Shown here piece by piece: positions 8,961 to 15,554 of a stretch of 15,554 nt of DNA (its first letter is position 1; every line of letters starts with the position of its first letter). Source of the stretch: Panacagrimonas sp. GTDB lineage: Bacteria > Pseudomonadota > Gammaproteobacteria > Nevskiales > Nevskiaceae. The notes under the pieces were generated by a model, which saw nothing but the letters and a program-made list of their open reading frames with translations, did not search any database and had not been told where the DNA came from. The DNA lies in contig JAJFJX010000073.1 of assembly GCA_021773655.1 (NCBI GenBank), positions 1-15,554 on the forward strand, given 5' to 3'. A program made the translations under genes and the position numbers.

Positions 8961-10202
8961 TCAGAACTCCGGATCATCGGACAGGCGTCGACGCTGGCGC
9001 AGCCGACGTTCGTTTTCGAGCTGCTCGGCCGAGCGCGGGATGGCCACTGCCGAGCGCGCATGCAGCCAGTCGGCCGCCACTTCCCACACCGCAGCCTGGG
9101 CCAGAGCCCCGGCCAGCACGCCGACGTGTCCACCCGGTGCGACCCGGTAGCACGTGTCCTCGGAGGCCACCAGGTCCAGGCTGCTGCGCGCCGCGGCAGG
9201 CGTCACCAGCGTGTCGGCCGAGCCCGCGAACACCAGAACCGAGCTGCGGATTCGGCTGAAGTCCGCGACGCGGCCGTCGAGTTCGATGGTGCCGCGCGAC
9301 AGGTCGTTGTCGATGGCGAACTTGACGAACATGTCCTGGATCAGGCGCCCGGGGTAGGCGAGCATGTTGTTCAGGAAATTCGAGGTGGTGGTGTGGGACT
9401 CCACGAACTCGCGGTCCCACAGCCGCAGCACCAAGTCCCAGTACGTCGTGATGCTGCCGACCGGATTGGTGAGCTTGAACGCCAGCGAATTCATCCAGCC
9501 CGGAATGACGAGCCGCTCCGGCGCCAGCAGGTGCACGCGAAAGCTCGTGAGCTTGCGCACCAGTTCGGCCGGCTTCATCAGCGCTGCGGTGAGCTGGCCC
9601 ATCAGGCTGCCCTGGTGGGTGTCGATGGGGCTGGCTACGGTGACGATATTGCGCAGCCGCTGGTCGTCTGAGATGCCCGCATACATCAGGCAGAACAGGC
9701 CGCCCAGACACCAGCCGAAGAGGCTCAGATCCTGCACCTGCGCGTGTTCGCGGATGCGCGTCAGCGCCTCGGGCATCAGGTCTTCGACGTAGTCGCCCAG
9801 GCCGTAGTGGGCCTGCTCGCGACCGGGCTCGCCCCAGTCGATCAGATACACCCGAAAGCCGCGTGCCACGAAATACTTGACCAGGCTGCGGTTGGGCATC
9901 AGGTCGAAGATGCTCGGCCGCGCCGCCAGCGGCGGCACCAGCACCAGCGGCACGCCGTGGGTCTCCGGCAGCGTCGGCAGCACGCCGCCGTCGGACAGCT
10001 GGATCTGCTCCACCTCCAGCGGTGGGTAGTAGCGCACCGAGGTGATGCCATAGGTATGGATGACCTCGAACGGCATCTGACCGGACTGCACCAGGGTGCC
10101 GGGAATGAAAATTCGGTCGAAGGCATTGCTGGCGATCTGCGCCGCCCGCTCGTTGAGCGCCAGGCCCTGGTCGCGCAGGCGCCTGAACAGTCGCGCCGTC
10201 AT
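8961..10202 (-). CDS. phaC: PhaC-type poly(3-hydroxyalkanoate) synthase (alpha/beta hydrolase)
   Basis: This 413-residue protein belongs to the PHA synthase/PhaC alpha/beta hydrolase family, which polymerises (R)-3-hydroxyacyl-CoA into storage polyester. The lipase-like box is GWCLGG (163-168) with nucleophile Cys165. The catalytic Asp is Asp330 in FAGSADTLV and the His is His359 in GGHVGVL; the 29-residue Asp-His spacing equals that of class III synthases. Other family marks are VPLVLVPPLAARPSIFDLMP, YLIDWGEP and NMLAYPGRLIQDM. It is shorter than class I/II enzymes (about 560-590) and longer than class III PhaC (about 360). No phaE, phaR, phaA or phaB partner lies in the window. Its ATG overlaps the TGA of the acyl-CoA ligase (ATGA), so the ligase probably supplies its CoA substrate. 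Whether it makes polymer or acts as an acyltransferase is not shown by sequence. Confidence 0.88.
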   Translation of the reverse strand: MTARLFRRLRDQGLALNERAAQIASNAFDRIFIPGTLVQSGQMPFEVIHTYGITSVRYYPPLEVEQIQLSDGGVLPTLPETHGVPLVLVPPLAARPSIFDLMPNRSLVKYFVARGFRVYLIDWGEPGREQAHYGLGDYVEDLMPEALTRIREHAQVQDLSLFGWCLGGLFCLMYAGISDDQRLRNIVTVASPIDTHQGSLMGQLTAALMKPAELVRKLTSFRVHLLAPERLVIPGWMNSLAFKLTNPVGSITTYWDLVLRLWDREFVESHTTTSNFLNNMLAYPGRLIQDMFVKFAIDNDLSRGTIELDGRVADFSRIRSSVLVFAGSADTLVTPAAARSSLDLVASEDTCYRVAPGGHVGVLAGALAQAAVWEVAADWLHARSAVAIPRSAEQLENERRLRQRRRLSDDPEF

Positions 10203-11878
10203 GCCCAGATGACCTTGCGCCGGCGCGAGGCCCAGGCCTCGATGTCCTGTTCATGGCGAAGCTCGATCACCTCGCGCCGAATCTTCAGCGTCGGGGTCAG
10301 GGACCCGTTTTCGATGGTCCACGGTTCGGACACGACGGCGATGAACTCCAGGCACTCGTGCGGTTCGAGTTCGGCGTTGACCTCATCGAGCAACGCCGCA
10401 AGCTCACGTTCCAGCACCATGCGCTGCGACTCGCCTGCACATCGCTCGCACGTCGCCTCGCCCGGCATCGCCAGTGCAAATGGCTGGGCGCGCCCGACGC
10501 CCGTGACGCACACCGCCTCCAGCGCCGGGTGGCGCATCAGCCGGTTCTCGATCGGGGCCGGGGCCACGTACTTGCCCTTGGCGGTCTTGAACAACTCCTT
10601 GACCCGGCCCGTGAGGCGCAGACGACCCTGGGCATCGATCTCGCCACGATCACCGGTGTGCAGCCACCCTTCGGCGTCGATGGCCTCGGCGCTGAGCGCT
10701 TCATCGCGCCAGTACCCCAGCATGTTGCAGGGGCTCTTGACCAGCACCTCGCCGTCGGCGGCGATGCGGCATTGCACGCCGGGTACGGTCTGGCCGACGT
10801 AGCCGACACGCACCTGGCCCGGCCGGCTGCCGTGCGAATAGGAGAAGTTTTCCGACATGCCGTAGCCCTCCAGCAGGTCCAGGCCGATCTCGCGATACCA
10901 CTCGACGATGCCCGGCGGCAGCGGTGCCGCGCCGGTGATGGCATGGCGTGTGTAGTCCAGTCCCAGTTCGTGCAGCAGCTTGCGCTTGACGATGCCACCG
11001 ACCACCGGCGTGCGGAACAGCAGGCGCTGACGCGACGCTGGAAGCTTCTGCTGGATGCCCTGGTAGAACCGGGTCCACAGGCGGGGCACCGACAGGAAGA
11101 TCGTGGGTCGGGCCCGACGCAGGTCGTCGACAAAGCTCGCCAGCGTGTCGGCGAAATAAACGCGAAAGCCGTTGCGCAGCGAGGCGGCCTCCACCACTGC
11201 GCGTTCGGCCGCGTGGGCCAGCGGCAGGTAGGACAGCATGCGGTCCTCCGGCGTGGTCGGGATCACCTGGCCCCAGCCCTCGGGCGAGGCCAGCATGGCG
11301 GCAAAACTGATCATCACGCCCTTTGGGCGGCCGGTGGAGCCGGAGGTGTAGATCAGCGTGGCCATTTCGCCCGGCTTGCGGCGCGGCGCAGTCTTGAGCA
11401 CGCGCGCCCGCGGCGTGATCTGGTCCCAGCACGGCGCCTGCAGGGTCCGTGGCGCCAGCGGCAGGCCGATCTGCGGCAGGTCATCCGGAATCCCGCCACG
11501 CACCGCCTCCCACTCCGGGGCTTCGAGCTTGCCGACGAACAGCAGCCGCACCTCGCCGTGTTCGAGTACATGGCCAGCGGTCGCGGCATTGAGTGTGGGG
11601 TACAGCGGCACGCTGACATGGCCGGCCATCCAGATCGCCAGGTCGGCGATGATCCAGTGCGCGCAGTTCTTCGACAGCAGGCCGATATGGCTGCGTGGCC
11701 GAAACTTCAGCGACTTCAGGTGACCGGCCATGCGCCGCGCCTGATCGCCGACTTCGGCCCAGGTGTAATCGGTGACCCCATCTGCGGTCGGCTGGCTCAG
11801 ATACACCGCCTGCGGCCGGGTCAGTTCCCAGTAATGGAACCAGTCCAGCAGGGTGGTCTTGTGGTCGGCGGTGGTCAT
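10199..11878 (-). CDS. Long-chain acyl-CoA ligase (AMP-binding, FadD/ACSL-like)
   Basis: This 559-residue AMP-forming ligase activates fatty acids to acyl-CoA. Motifs are the P-loop IYTSGSTGRPKGVMI (176-190), YLPLAHAAER (217-226), the ATP motif EGYGMSENFSYSHG (337-350), GWLHTGDRGEIDAQGRLRLTGRVKELFKTAKGKYVAP (404-440) and a C-terminal domain ending IEAWASRRRKVIWA. The ELFKTAKGKYVAP pattern is typical of long-chain ACSL-type enzymes. I start it at the ATG at 11878 (MTTADHK); an upstream in-frame ATG at 11971 would add 31 residues of non-conserved sequence. A GGAGA lies about 13 bases before the chosen start, a long spacing. The stop overlaps the phaC start by 4 bases. The pair suggests activation of free (3-hydroxy) fatty acids for PhaC; substrate length is unproven. 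Confidence 0.92.
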   Translation of the reverse strand: MTTADHKTTLLDWFHYWELTRPQAVYLSQPTADGVTDYTWAEVGDQARRMAGHLKSLKFRPRSHIGLLSKNCAHWIIADLAIWMAGHVSVPLYPTLNAATAGHVLEHGEVRLLFVGKLEAPEWEAVRGGIPDDLPQIGLPLAPRTLQAPCWDQITPRARVLKTAPRRKPGEMATLIYTSGSTGRPKGVMISFAAMLASPEGWGQVIPTTPEDRMLSYLPLAHAAERAVVEAASLRNGFRVYFADTLASFVDDLRRARPTIFLSVPRLWTRFYQGIQQKLPASRQRLLFRTPVVGGIVKRKLLHELGLDYTRHAITGAAPLPPGIVEWYREIGLDLLEGYGMSENFSYSHGSRPGQVRVGYVGQTVPGVQCRIAADGEVLVKSPCNMLGYWRDEALSAEAIDAEGWLHTGDRGEIDAQGRLRLTGRVKELFKTAKGKYVAPAPIENRLMRHPALEAVCVTGVGRAQPFALAMPGEATCERCAGESQRMVLERELAALLDEVNAELEPHECLEFIAVVSEPWTIENGSLTPTLKIRREVIELRHEQDIEAWASRRRKVIWA

Positions 11879-11975
11879 CGGTGCGCGCTCGTCTCCAATG
11901 AGCCGAATTGTTGCAGAGCCCGAGGCAGGCATCGCTGGCCGCGGATGCCGGCCAACCCGTCGGCACGGCAAGCGG

Positions 11976-11990
11976 CCTGCCGGCGGCAGG
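11976..11990. other. Perfect hairpin in the divergent intergenic region
   Basis: CCTGCC-GGC-GGCAGG forms a 6-base-pair stem with a 3-base loop. It is followed closely by GGGAC-ATG-GTCCC (11990-12002), another perfect stem. Both lie in the 162-base interval between the leftward acyl-CoA ligase and rightward vapB genes, which must hold promoters for both directions. I did not find confident -10/-35 pairs. Confidence 0.35.
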
Positions 11991-12017
11991 GGACATGGTC
12001 CCTCAGGCGCAGGCTAT

Positions 12018-12039
12018 CCTACACATCAGGAGGTGTAGG
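12018..12039 (+). promoter_or_regulatory. Palindromic operator overlapping the vapB ribosome binding site
   Basis: CCTACAC (12018-12024) and GTGTAGG (12033-12039) are a perfect 7-base inverted repeat around an 8-base spacer that contains most of the AGGAGG Shine-Dalgarno (12028-12033). The site lies immediately before the TTG start of vapB. VapBC complexes typically autoregulate by binding such palindromes. As RNA it could also fold and expose or hide the ribosome binding site. Confidence 0.65.
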
Positions 12040-12040
12040 C

Positions 12041-12262
12041 TTGCGAACCAATATCGTGCTCGATGACGCCCTGGTGCTTGCGGCCATGAAGTCCTCCGGC
12101 GCCAGGACCAAGCGGGAGGTGGTGCACCTGGCCTTGCAGCAGCTGGTGGCGGAGCGTTCGGCCGCCGCGCAGCGGGTCCTCGAACTGGCCACCGAGCCCT
12201 GCCTGGACCCTGACTACGACGTGCGCGCGGTGAGGAAGAGCATGAATCTTGGTTCTGGTTGA
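12041..12262 (+). CDS. vapB: VapB-family antitoxin (type II toxin-antitoxin)
   Basis: This 73-residue antitoxin starts at TTG (12041), chosen because AGGAGG lies 7 bases upstream and the protein then begins (M)RTNIVLDDALV, the classic start of VapB/DUF2191 antitoxins with a ribbon-helix-helix N-terminus. GARTKREVVHLALQQLVA (about 21-38) is the conserved helix region. The C-terminal tail (LDPDYDVRAVRKSMNLGSG) is the part expected to wrap the toxin. It overlaps the toxin gene by 14 bases, so translation is coupled. It probably neutralises the VapC RNase and represses the operon through the palindrome just upstream. The TTG start may limit antitoxin synthesis. Confidence 0.88.
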   Translation: MRTNIVLDDALVLAAMKSSGARTKREVVHLALQQLVAERSAAAQRVLELATEPCLDPDYDVRAVRKSMNLGSG

Positions 12263-12656
12263 CAGCACGGTGTGGATCAATTTTCTGCGCCAGAAGCTCA
12301 GTTCACCCGTATGCCAACTGCGCCGTCTGCTGCAGCGCGACGAAGCCGCCATCACGCCGGTGATCTTCCAGGAACTGCTGCAGGGAGCCGCATCGCCAGA
12401 GCATCTGCAGCGGCTACGCGACAGCTTCGCCGCGTTGCCGCAGCTGATGCCGTCACCCGCTCTTGGCACCTATGCCGCTGCTGCGGAGTTGTACGCACGC
12501 TGCCACTGGCAGGGCATGAGGTCGTGCAGTCCACCCGAATGCCTGATCGCCCGGACCGCCATCGAGCATGGTGTGCGCCTGCTGCACGATGATCGTGCTT
12601 TCGTGACCATCGCCCGCGTCGACACGCGCCTGAAGTTGTACCCCATCCGCACCTGA
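12249..12656 (+). CDS. vapC: VapC-family PIN-domain toxin (RNase), with a substituted acidic residue
   Basis: This 135-residue PIN-domain protein is the toxin partner of vapB; such toxins cleave tRNA or rRNA with a Mg2+ site of conserved acids. It starts at TTG (12249), preceded by GAGGAAGAG at 8 bases, giving (M)VLVDSTVWINFL. Visible acids are Asp5 (VDSTVWIN), Glu42 (FQELLQG) and Asp115 (LLHDDRAF). The position that is normally Asp in RST(I/V)DCLIA reads RSCSPPECLIA, so the third acid is Glu97 and the preceding motif is scrambled. Overall length and the ending are normal. The toxin may be weakened, or Glu may serve as ligand. The stop is one base before the ATG of the amidase, so the three genes may form one transcript. 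Confidence 0.85.
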   Translation: MVLVDSTVWINFLRQKLSSPVCQLRRLLQRDEAAITPVIFQELLQGAASPEHLQRLRDSFAALPQLMPSPALGTYAAAAELYARCHWQGMRSCSPPECLIARTAIEHGVRLLHDDRAFVTIARVDTRLKLYPIRT

Positions 12657-12657
12657 C

Positions 12658-14115
12658 ATGCCCGATCTGAACCCCTTGCGCCTGTCCGCCACTGCCATGG
12701 CGGCCGCGTTGCGCGCCCGCAAGATCACCTCGCGCGAGCTGGTCGACGCTCACATCGCGCGCATCGTGGCGGTGAACCGGCGCATCAACGCCATGGTGCA
12801 GTTCCGTTTCGACGAGGCCCGCGTCGAGGCCGATGCCGCCGACCTGCGCCTGCAGGCCGAAGACCAGGGAACGCTGCCGCCACTGCTCGGCGTGCCCTGC
12901 ACGATCAAGGAAAATTTCGCGTTTCCGGGCTACCCGCAGGTCTCGGGTCTGGTGGCCCGGCGCAAGGCCGTTTCCGACACCTGCGCGCCGACCGTGCAGC
13001 GCCTGCGTGAGGCCGGCGCCATCGTGCTGGGTTTGTCCAACACCCCAGAGCTGTGCATGTGGATGGAGACCCACAACCGCGTCTACGGCCGCACCGGCAA
13101 CCCTTACGACGAGAAGCGCATCGCCGGCGGTTCCAGCGGTGGCGAAGGCAGCCTGATCGGAGCCGGGGCCTCGCCCTTCGGGCTGGGCGCCGATGTCGGC
13201 GGCTCGATCCGTTTCCCCGCCTTCTTCAACGGCGTGTTCGGTCACAAGCCCACGCCGGGCATCGTGCCCAACACCGGTCAGTACCCGCTGCCGACCGGGC
13301 AGATGAATTTCAACTGTGTCACCGGGCCGATCACTCGGCGCGCAGAGGATCTATGGCCGTTGCTGAAGATTCTGGCCGGGCCGGATGGCGTCGATCCGCT
13401 GTGCCGCAGCGGCGCGCTGGGCGGAAACCCGGCACGTGTCCAGCTCAAGAAGCTGCGCGTGCTGGCGATCCGTGACGACGGCAGGCGGACCGTGGCGGCC
13501 GAAATGATGCAGGCGCAGCAGGATGCCGCCGAGTGGCTGGGCACGCAGACTCAGGGCCTGGAATGGCTGCAGCCACAGGGACTGCGGCACGCGTTCGGGA
13601 TCTGGTCGGCACTGATGCATGCGGCACAGCCCGCCCCGTTCGCCGAGCAGCTCGGCCAGGGTCGCCGTATCTCGGTCCTCCGGGAACTGATCAAGTGGCC
13701 GCTGGGCATGACCGATCACACCTTGCCGGCCCTGGCCCTGGCCGCGCTGGAGATGGTGCCGATGCCGACGCAGCGTTTCATCGAAGCCGGCTGCGCCCTC
13801 AAGCAGGAGCTGCTGGCCGCGCTGGGCGAGGACGGGGTGCTGCTCTACCCGCCCTACCCGCGCGTCGCGCCGCGCCACAACGCACCCCTGCTGCGACCGT
13901 TCGGCTTTGCCTACTGCGGCATCGTCAACGTGCTCGGCTTTCCGTCCACGCAAGTGCCGCTGGGTTTGAACCGGGATGGACTGCCGCTGGGTGTGCAGGT
14001 CATCGGCGCCCCTGGCCAGGACGCGCGCACCATCGCCGTGGCCATTGCGCTGGAGAAAGAGTTCGGGGGGTGGGTGCCGCCCCCGGATATCGCGCAAGCT
14101 CAGCCGCGGCCTTGA
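12658..14115 (+). CDS. Amidase-signature family hydrolase (FAAH-like amidase)
   Basis: This 485-residue amidase belongs to the amidase-signature family, which hydrolyses carboxylic or fatty acid amides through a Ser-cisSer-Lys triad. The residues are Lys84 (CTIKENF), Ser159 (AGGSSGGEG) and Ser183 (DVGGSIRFPAF). The 75- and 24-residue spacings are the same as Lys142/Ser217/Ser241 of mammalian FAAH, and the GGEGSLI...GLGADVGGSIRFPAFFNGVFGHKPT block looks FAAH-like rather than GatA-like. There are no GatB/GatC neighbours, so a tRNA amidotransferase role is unlikely. The ATG is one base after the vapC stop with no evident ribosome binding site, implying reinitiation. No N-terminal membrane segment or signal peptide is visible. 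Substrate is unknown; fatty acid amides would suit the lipid-related neighbours, but this is a guess. Confidence 0.92.
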   Translation: MPDLNPLRLSATAMAAALRARKITSRELVDAHIARIVAVNRRINAMVQFRFDEARVEADAADLRLQAEDQGTLPPLLGVPCTIKENFAFPGYPQVSGLVARRKAVSDTCAPTVQRLREAGAIVLGLSNTPELCMWMETHNRVYGRTGNPYDEKRIAGGSSGGEGSLIGAGASPFGLGADVGGSIRFPAFFNGVFGHKPTPGIVPNTGQYPLPTGQMNFNCVTGPITRRAEDLWPLLKILAGPDGVDPLCRSGALGGNPARVQLKKLRVLAIRDDGRRTVAAEMMQAQQDAAEWLGTQTQGLEWLQPQGLRHAFGIWSALMHAAQPAPFAEQLGQGRRISVLRELIKWPLGMTDHTLPALALAALEMVPMPTQRFIEAGCALKQELLAALGEDGVLLYPPYPRVAPRHNAPLLRPFGFAYCGIVNVLGFPSTQVPLGLNRDGLPLGVQVIGAPGQDARTIAVAIALEKEFGGWVPPPDIAQAQPRP

Positions 14116-14166
14116 CGACGCAACCCGGCGCCAGGTCGGCGGCAAGCCGCGTTATCTAAGCGCCAC

Positions 14167-14567
14167 CTACTGGACCAAGAACACGAAAGTGCTTGGCCTG
14201 CCAGCGTGCAACTGATGCGACTGCACTGAAAGCTGACCCACATACGTGAAATCTGTGTGGTGGCGCTCACGGTGGAACAGATGAATTTCATCGCCGGTGT
14301 TAGCAGCAGCAATCATGCGCTGCTCCGCGAAATGATCTGTTGGCCCCTCCCACGACAGAGTGCTCGCGTGCAACTTATGTTGATATTGCTCTTATGTTGA
14401 TATTGCTCTTGGAACGCCTGCTTCTCCTCTGTAACGAAGAGGATGATCTTGTTTTTGCCTTGGGGAGTAACTACACCTCGGGCGATGGCATGAAAGCTGG
14501 CATAGCCCCAAAGCTCCGCGAGCTGCGGCCTGGAGTATGAGCCTCCTTTTCTGATTTTCTCGAACAT
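14167..14567 (-). pseudogene. Stand-alone DUF3427-like gene broken by a 17-base tandem duplication
   Basis: The gene begins at ATG 14567 behind GAGGGA, 14 bases after the ilvA stop on the same strand. The first part reads MFEKIRKGGSYSRPQLAELW, continues with YASFHAIARGVVTPQGKNKI and ILFVTEEKQ, and then enters an exact 17-base duplication (14375-14408) that shifts the frame to an early stop at 14313-14315. Removing one copy joins it directly to LSWEGPTDHFAEQRM, AANTGDEIHLFHRERHHTDF and PSTFVFLVQ, giving 127 residues ending at 14167. The content matches the DUF3427 domain found at the C-terminus of some SF2 helicase/PLD nuclease proteins; here the domain stands alone. Base composition is clearly more AT-rich than the flanking genes, suggesting transfer. 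The intact protein's function is unknown. Confidence 0.75.
14375..14408. repeat. Exact 17-base tandem duplication
   Basis: The unit TTATGTTGATATTGCTC occurs twice head to tail (14375-14391 and 14392-14408), with flanking C and T bases extending the match. Because 17 is not a multiple of three, it causes the frameshift in the DUF3427-like gene on the minus strand. Such a duplication can arise and revert by replication slippage. Confidence 0.95.
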
Positions 14568-14581
14568 GTGTCCCTCAAAGG

Positions 14582-15554
14582 CTAACGCGGGCTATCCGAC
14601 CCCAGAAACAACTCGTAGGCCGGATTCCCGGTCTCTTCGCTGTAGGGATAACCCAGCGCCTCCAGCGAGCGCCGGCATTCGGCGCGATCGCGCCGCGGCA
14701 CCTGCAGGCCACACAGCACGCGGCCGTAGGCGGCACCGTGATTGCGGTAATGGAACAGGGAAATGTTCCAGCGTCCGCCGACGGCGCCGAGAAAATCCAC
14801 CAAGGCCCCGGGTCGTTCGGGGAACTCGAAGCGGAACAAATGCTCGTCGGCCAGGCCAGTCGGCGCGCGACCGCCTACCATGAAGCGCACGTGCATCTTG
14901 GCCATTTCGTTGCCGGACATGTCCACCACGGCCAGGCCGTGCAGGCGCAGTGACTCGATGACGTGGTCGCGCTCGGTCACCCCATCGGCGAGCCGGATGC
15001 CGACGAACACATGCGCGGCCTCCGGCGCCGAATAGCGGTAGTTGAATTCGGTGATCACGCGGCGCCCGAGCAGCCTGAGGAACTGCTTGAAGCTTCCGGG
15101 CCGCTCCGGGATGGTCACCGCCAGCAGGGCCTCGGCCTCGTCACCCAGTTCGGCGCGCTCGGCGATGTGGCGCAGGCGATCGAAATTGACGTTGGCGCCG
15201 GAGACGATGGCGCACAGGTTCTGGCCGCTAACCCCGTGCTCCGCCACCCAGCGCTTGACCCCGGCCACGCCCAGCGCACCTGCGGGTTCGGGGACGGCGC
15301 GGTTTTCGTAGAACATGTCGCGGATCGCGGCGCAGATCTCGTCGATGGACACGCGCATCCATTCGTCCACCAGCTCGCGGCACACCCGGAACGGTTCGGC
15401 GCCAGCCTGCTTCACGGCCACGCCGTCGGCGAACAGGCCGACCTGGTTGAGCTTCACCCGGCGCCCCGCGTCCAGCGCCTGGGCCATGCAGTCGGAGTCC
15501 TCCGGTTCCACCGAGATCACCCTGGTGTGCGGGCTGACGTGCTTGACCCAGGCC
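14582..15554 (-). CDS. ilvA: Threonine deaminase IlvA, C-terminal part (5' end beyond the window)
   Basis: The reading frame is open from the right edge to the TAG at 14582-14584 (about 323 residues). The enzyme is PLP-dependent and converts threonine to 2-oxobutanoate and ammonia, the first step of isoleucine synthesis. The visible part holds the end of the catalytic domain: LNQVGLFADGVAVKQAGAEP, ENRAVPEPAGALGVAGVKRW and IVSGANVNFDRLRHIAERAE. Two regulatory ACT-like domains follow: LLAVTIPERPGSFKQFLRLL to VVDMSGNEMAKMHVRFMVGG, then FRFEFPERPGALVDFLGAVG and NISLFHYRNHGAAYGRVLCG. This matches the biosynthetic, isoleucine-inhibited E. coli IlvA rather than the ACT-less catabolic TdcB. The PLP lysine lies outside the window. 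A small DUF3427-like gene follows 14 bases downstream on the same strand. Confidence 0.97.
   Translation of the reverse strand, partial: AWVKHVSPHTRVISVEPEDSDCMAQALDAGRRVKLNQVGLFADGVAVKQAGAEPFRVCRELVDEWMRVSIDEICAAIRDMFYENRAVPEPAGALGVAGVKRWVAEHGVSGQNLCAIVSGANVNFDRLRHIAERAELGDEAEALLAVTIPERPGSFKQFLRLLGRRVITEFNYRYSAPEAAHVFVGIRLADGVTERDHVIESLRLHGLAVVDMSGNEMAKMHVRFMVGGRAPTGLADEHLFRFEFPERPGALVDFLGAVGGRWNISLFHYRNHGAAYGRVLCGLQVPRRDRAECRRSLEALGYPYSEETGNPAYELFLGSDSPR

Noticed and set aside
11879..11971. N-terminal extension of the acyl-CoA ligase by 31 residues
   Set aside because: The added residues are not ligase-like, and homology-type sequence begins at MTTADHK (11878).
10253..12262. Plus-strand ORF of 669 codons antisense to the acyl-CoA ligase and running into vapB
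   Set aside because: Only the last 73 codons resemble a protein (VapB), with their own ribosome binding site at a TTG; the upstream part is a shadow of the ligase gene.
12658..14115. GatA subunit of Glu-tRNA(Gln) amidotransferase
   Set aside because: No gatB/gatC neighbours, and the sequence around the catalytic serines is FAAH-like.

Overview
The window is GC-rich and densely packed. The gene content (MCC-like carboxylase, PHA synthase, DUF6746 protein, two-ACT-domain IlvA, and a palindromic repeat of the type whose translation contains FPRKRES) suggests a high-GC gammaproteobacterium, perhaps an environmental Nevskiales/Chromatiales/Xanthomonadales-type organism. This placement is inference; no rRNA or other marker gene is present.

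Region 1 (1-7189, + strand) is a catabolic acyl-CoA island. It encodes a biotin-dependent carboxylase with a carboxyltransferase (beta) and a biotin carboxylase/BCCP (alpha) subunit of the 3-methylcrotonyl-CoA/geranyl-CoA type, a single-domain MaoC hydratase, a CitE/HpcH-type beta-hydroxyacyl-CoA lyase translationally coupled to it, and an acetyl-CoA-synthetase-like acyl-CoA ligase. The chemistry fits activation of a branched acid (or re-activation of acetoacetate), gamma-carboxylation of an enoyl-CoA, hydration, and retro-aldol cleavage to acetyl-CoA plus a keto acid. The carboxylase/MaoC/CitE set parallels the mycobacterial leucine cluster around Rv2498c, where MaoC and CitE proteins take the place of the usual crotonase-type hydratase and TIM-barrel HMG-CoA lyase. 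A palindromic repeat sits inside the cluster between the carboxylase genes and maoC.

Region 2 (7190-8960) starts with about 350 bases of gene-free sequence full of short perfect hairpins, ending in a Fur-box-like site just before a small exported DUF6746 protein. A convergent gene for a lipoprotein-type SAM methyltransferase overlaps the end of that gene.

Region 3 (8961-11878, - strand) is a two-gene unit: a long-chain acyl-CoA ligase whose stop overlaps the start of a PhaC-type PHA synthase (ATGA).

Region 4 (11879-14115, + strand) carries a VapBC toxin-antitoxin pair with a palindromic operator over its ribosome binding site, followed one base later by a FAAH-like amidase. The toxin has Glu where the third PIN-domain Asp is expected.

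Region 5 (14116-15554, - strand) holds the C-terminal part of threonine deaminase IlvA (running off the right edge). Fourteen bases downstream lies a small AT-richer gene for a stand-alone DUF3427-like protein, disrupted by an exact 17-base tandem duplication. Removing one copy restores a continuous reading frame of about 127 codons.

I saw no tRNA, rRNA, CRISPR array or intact insertion sequence.
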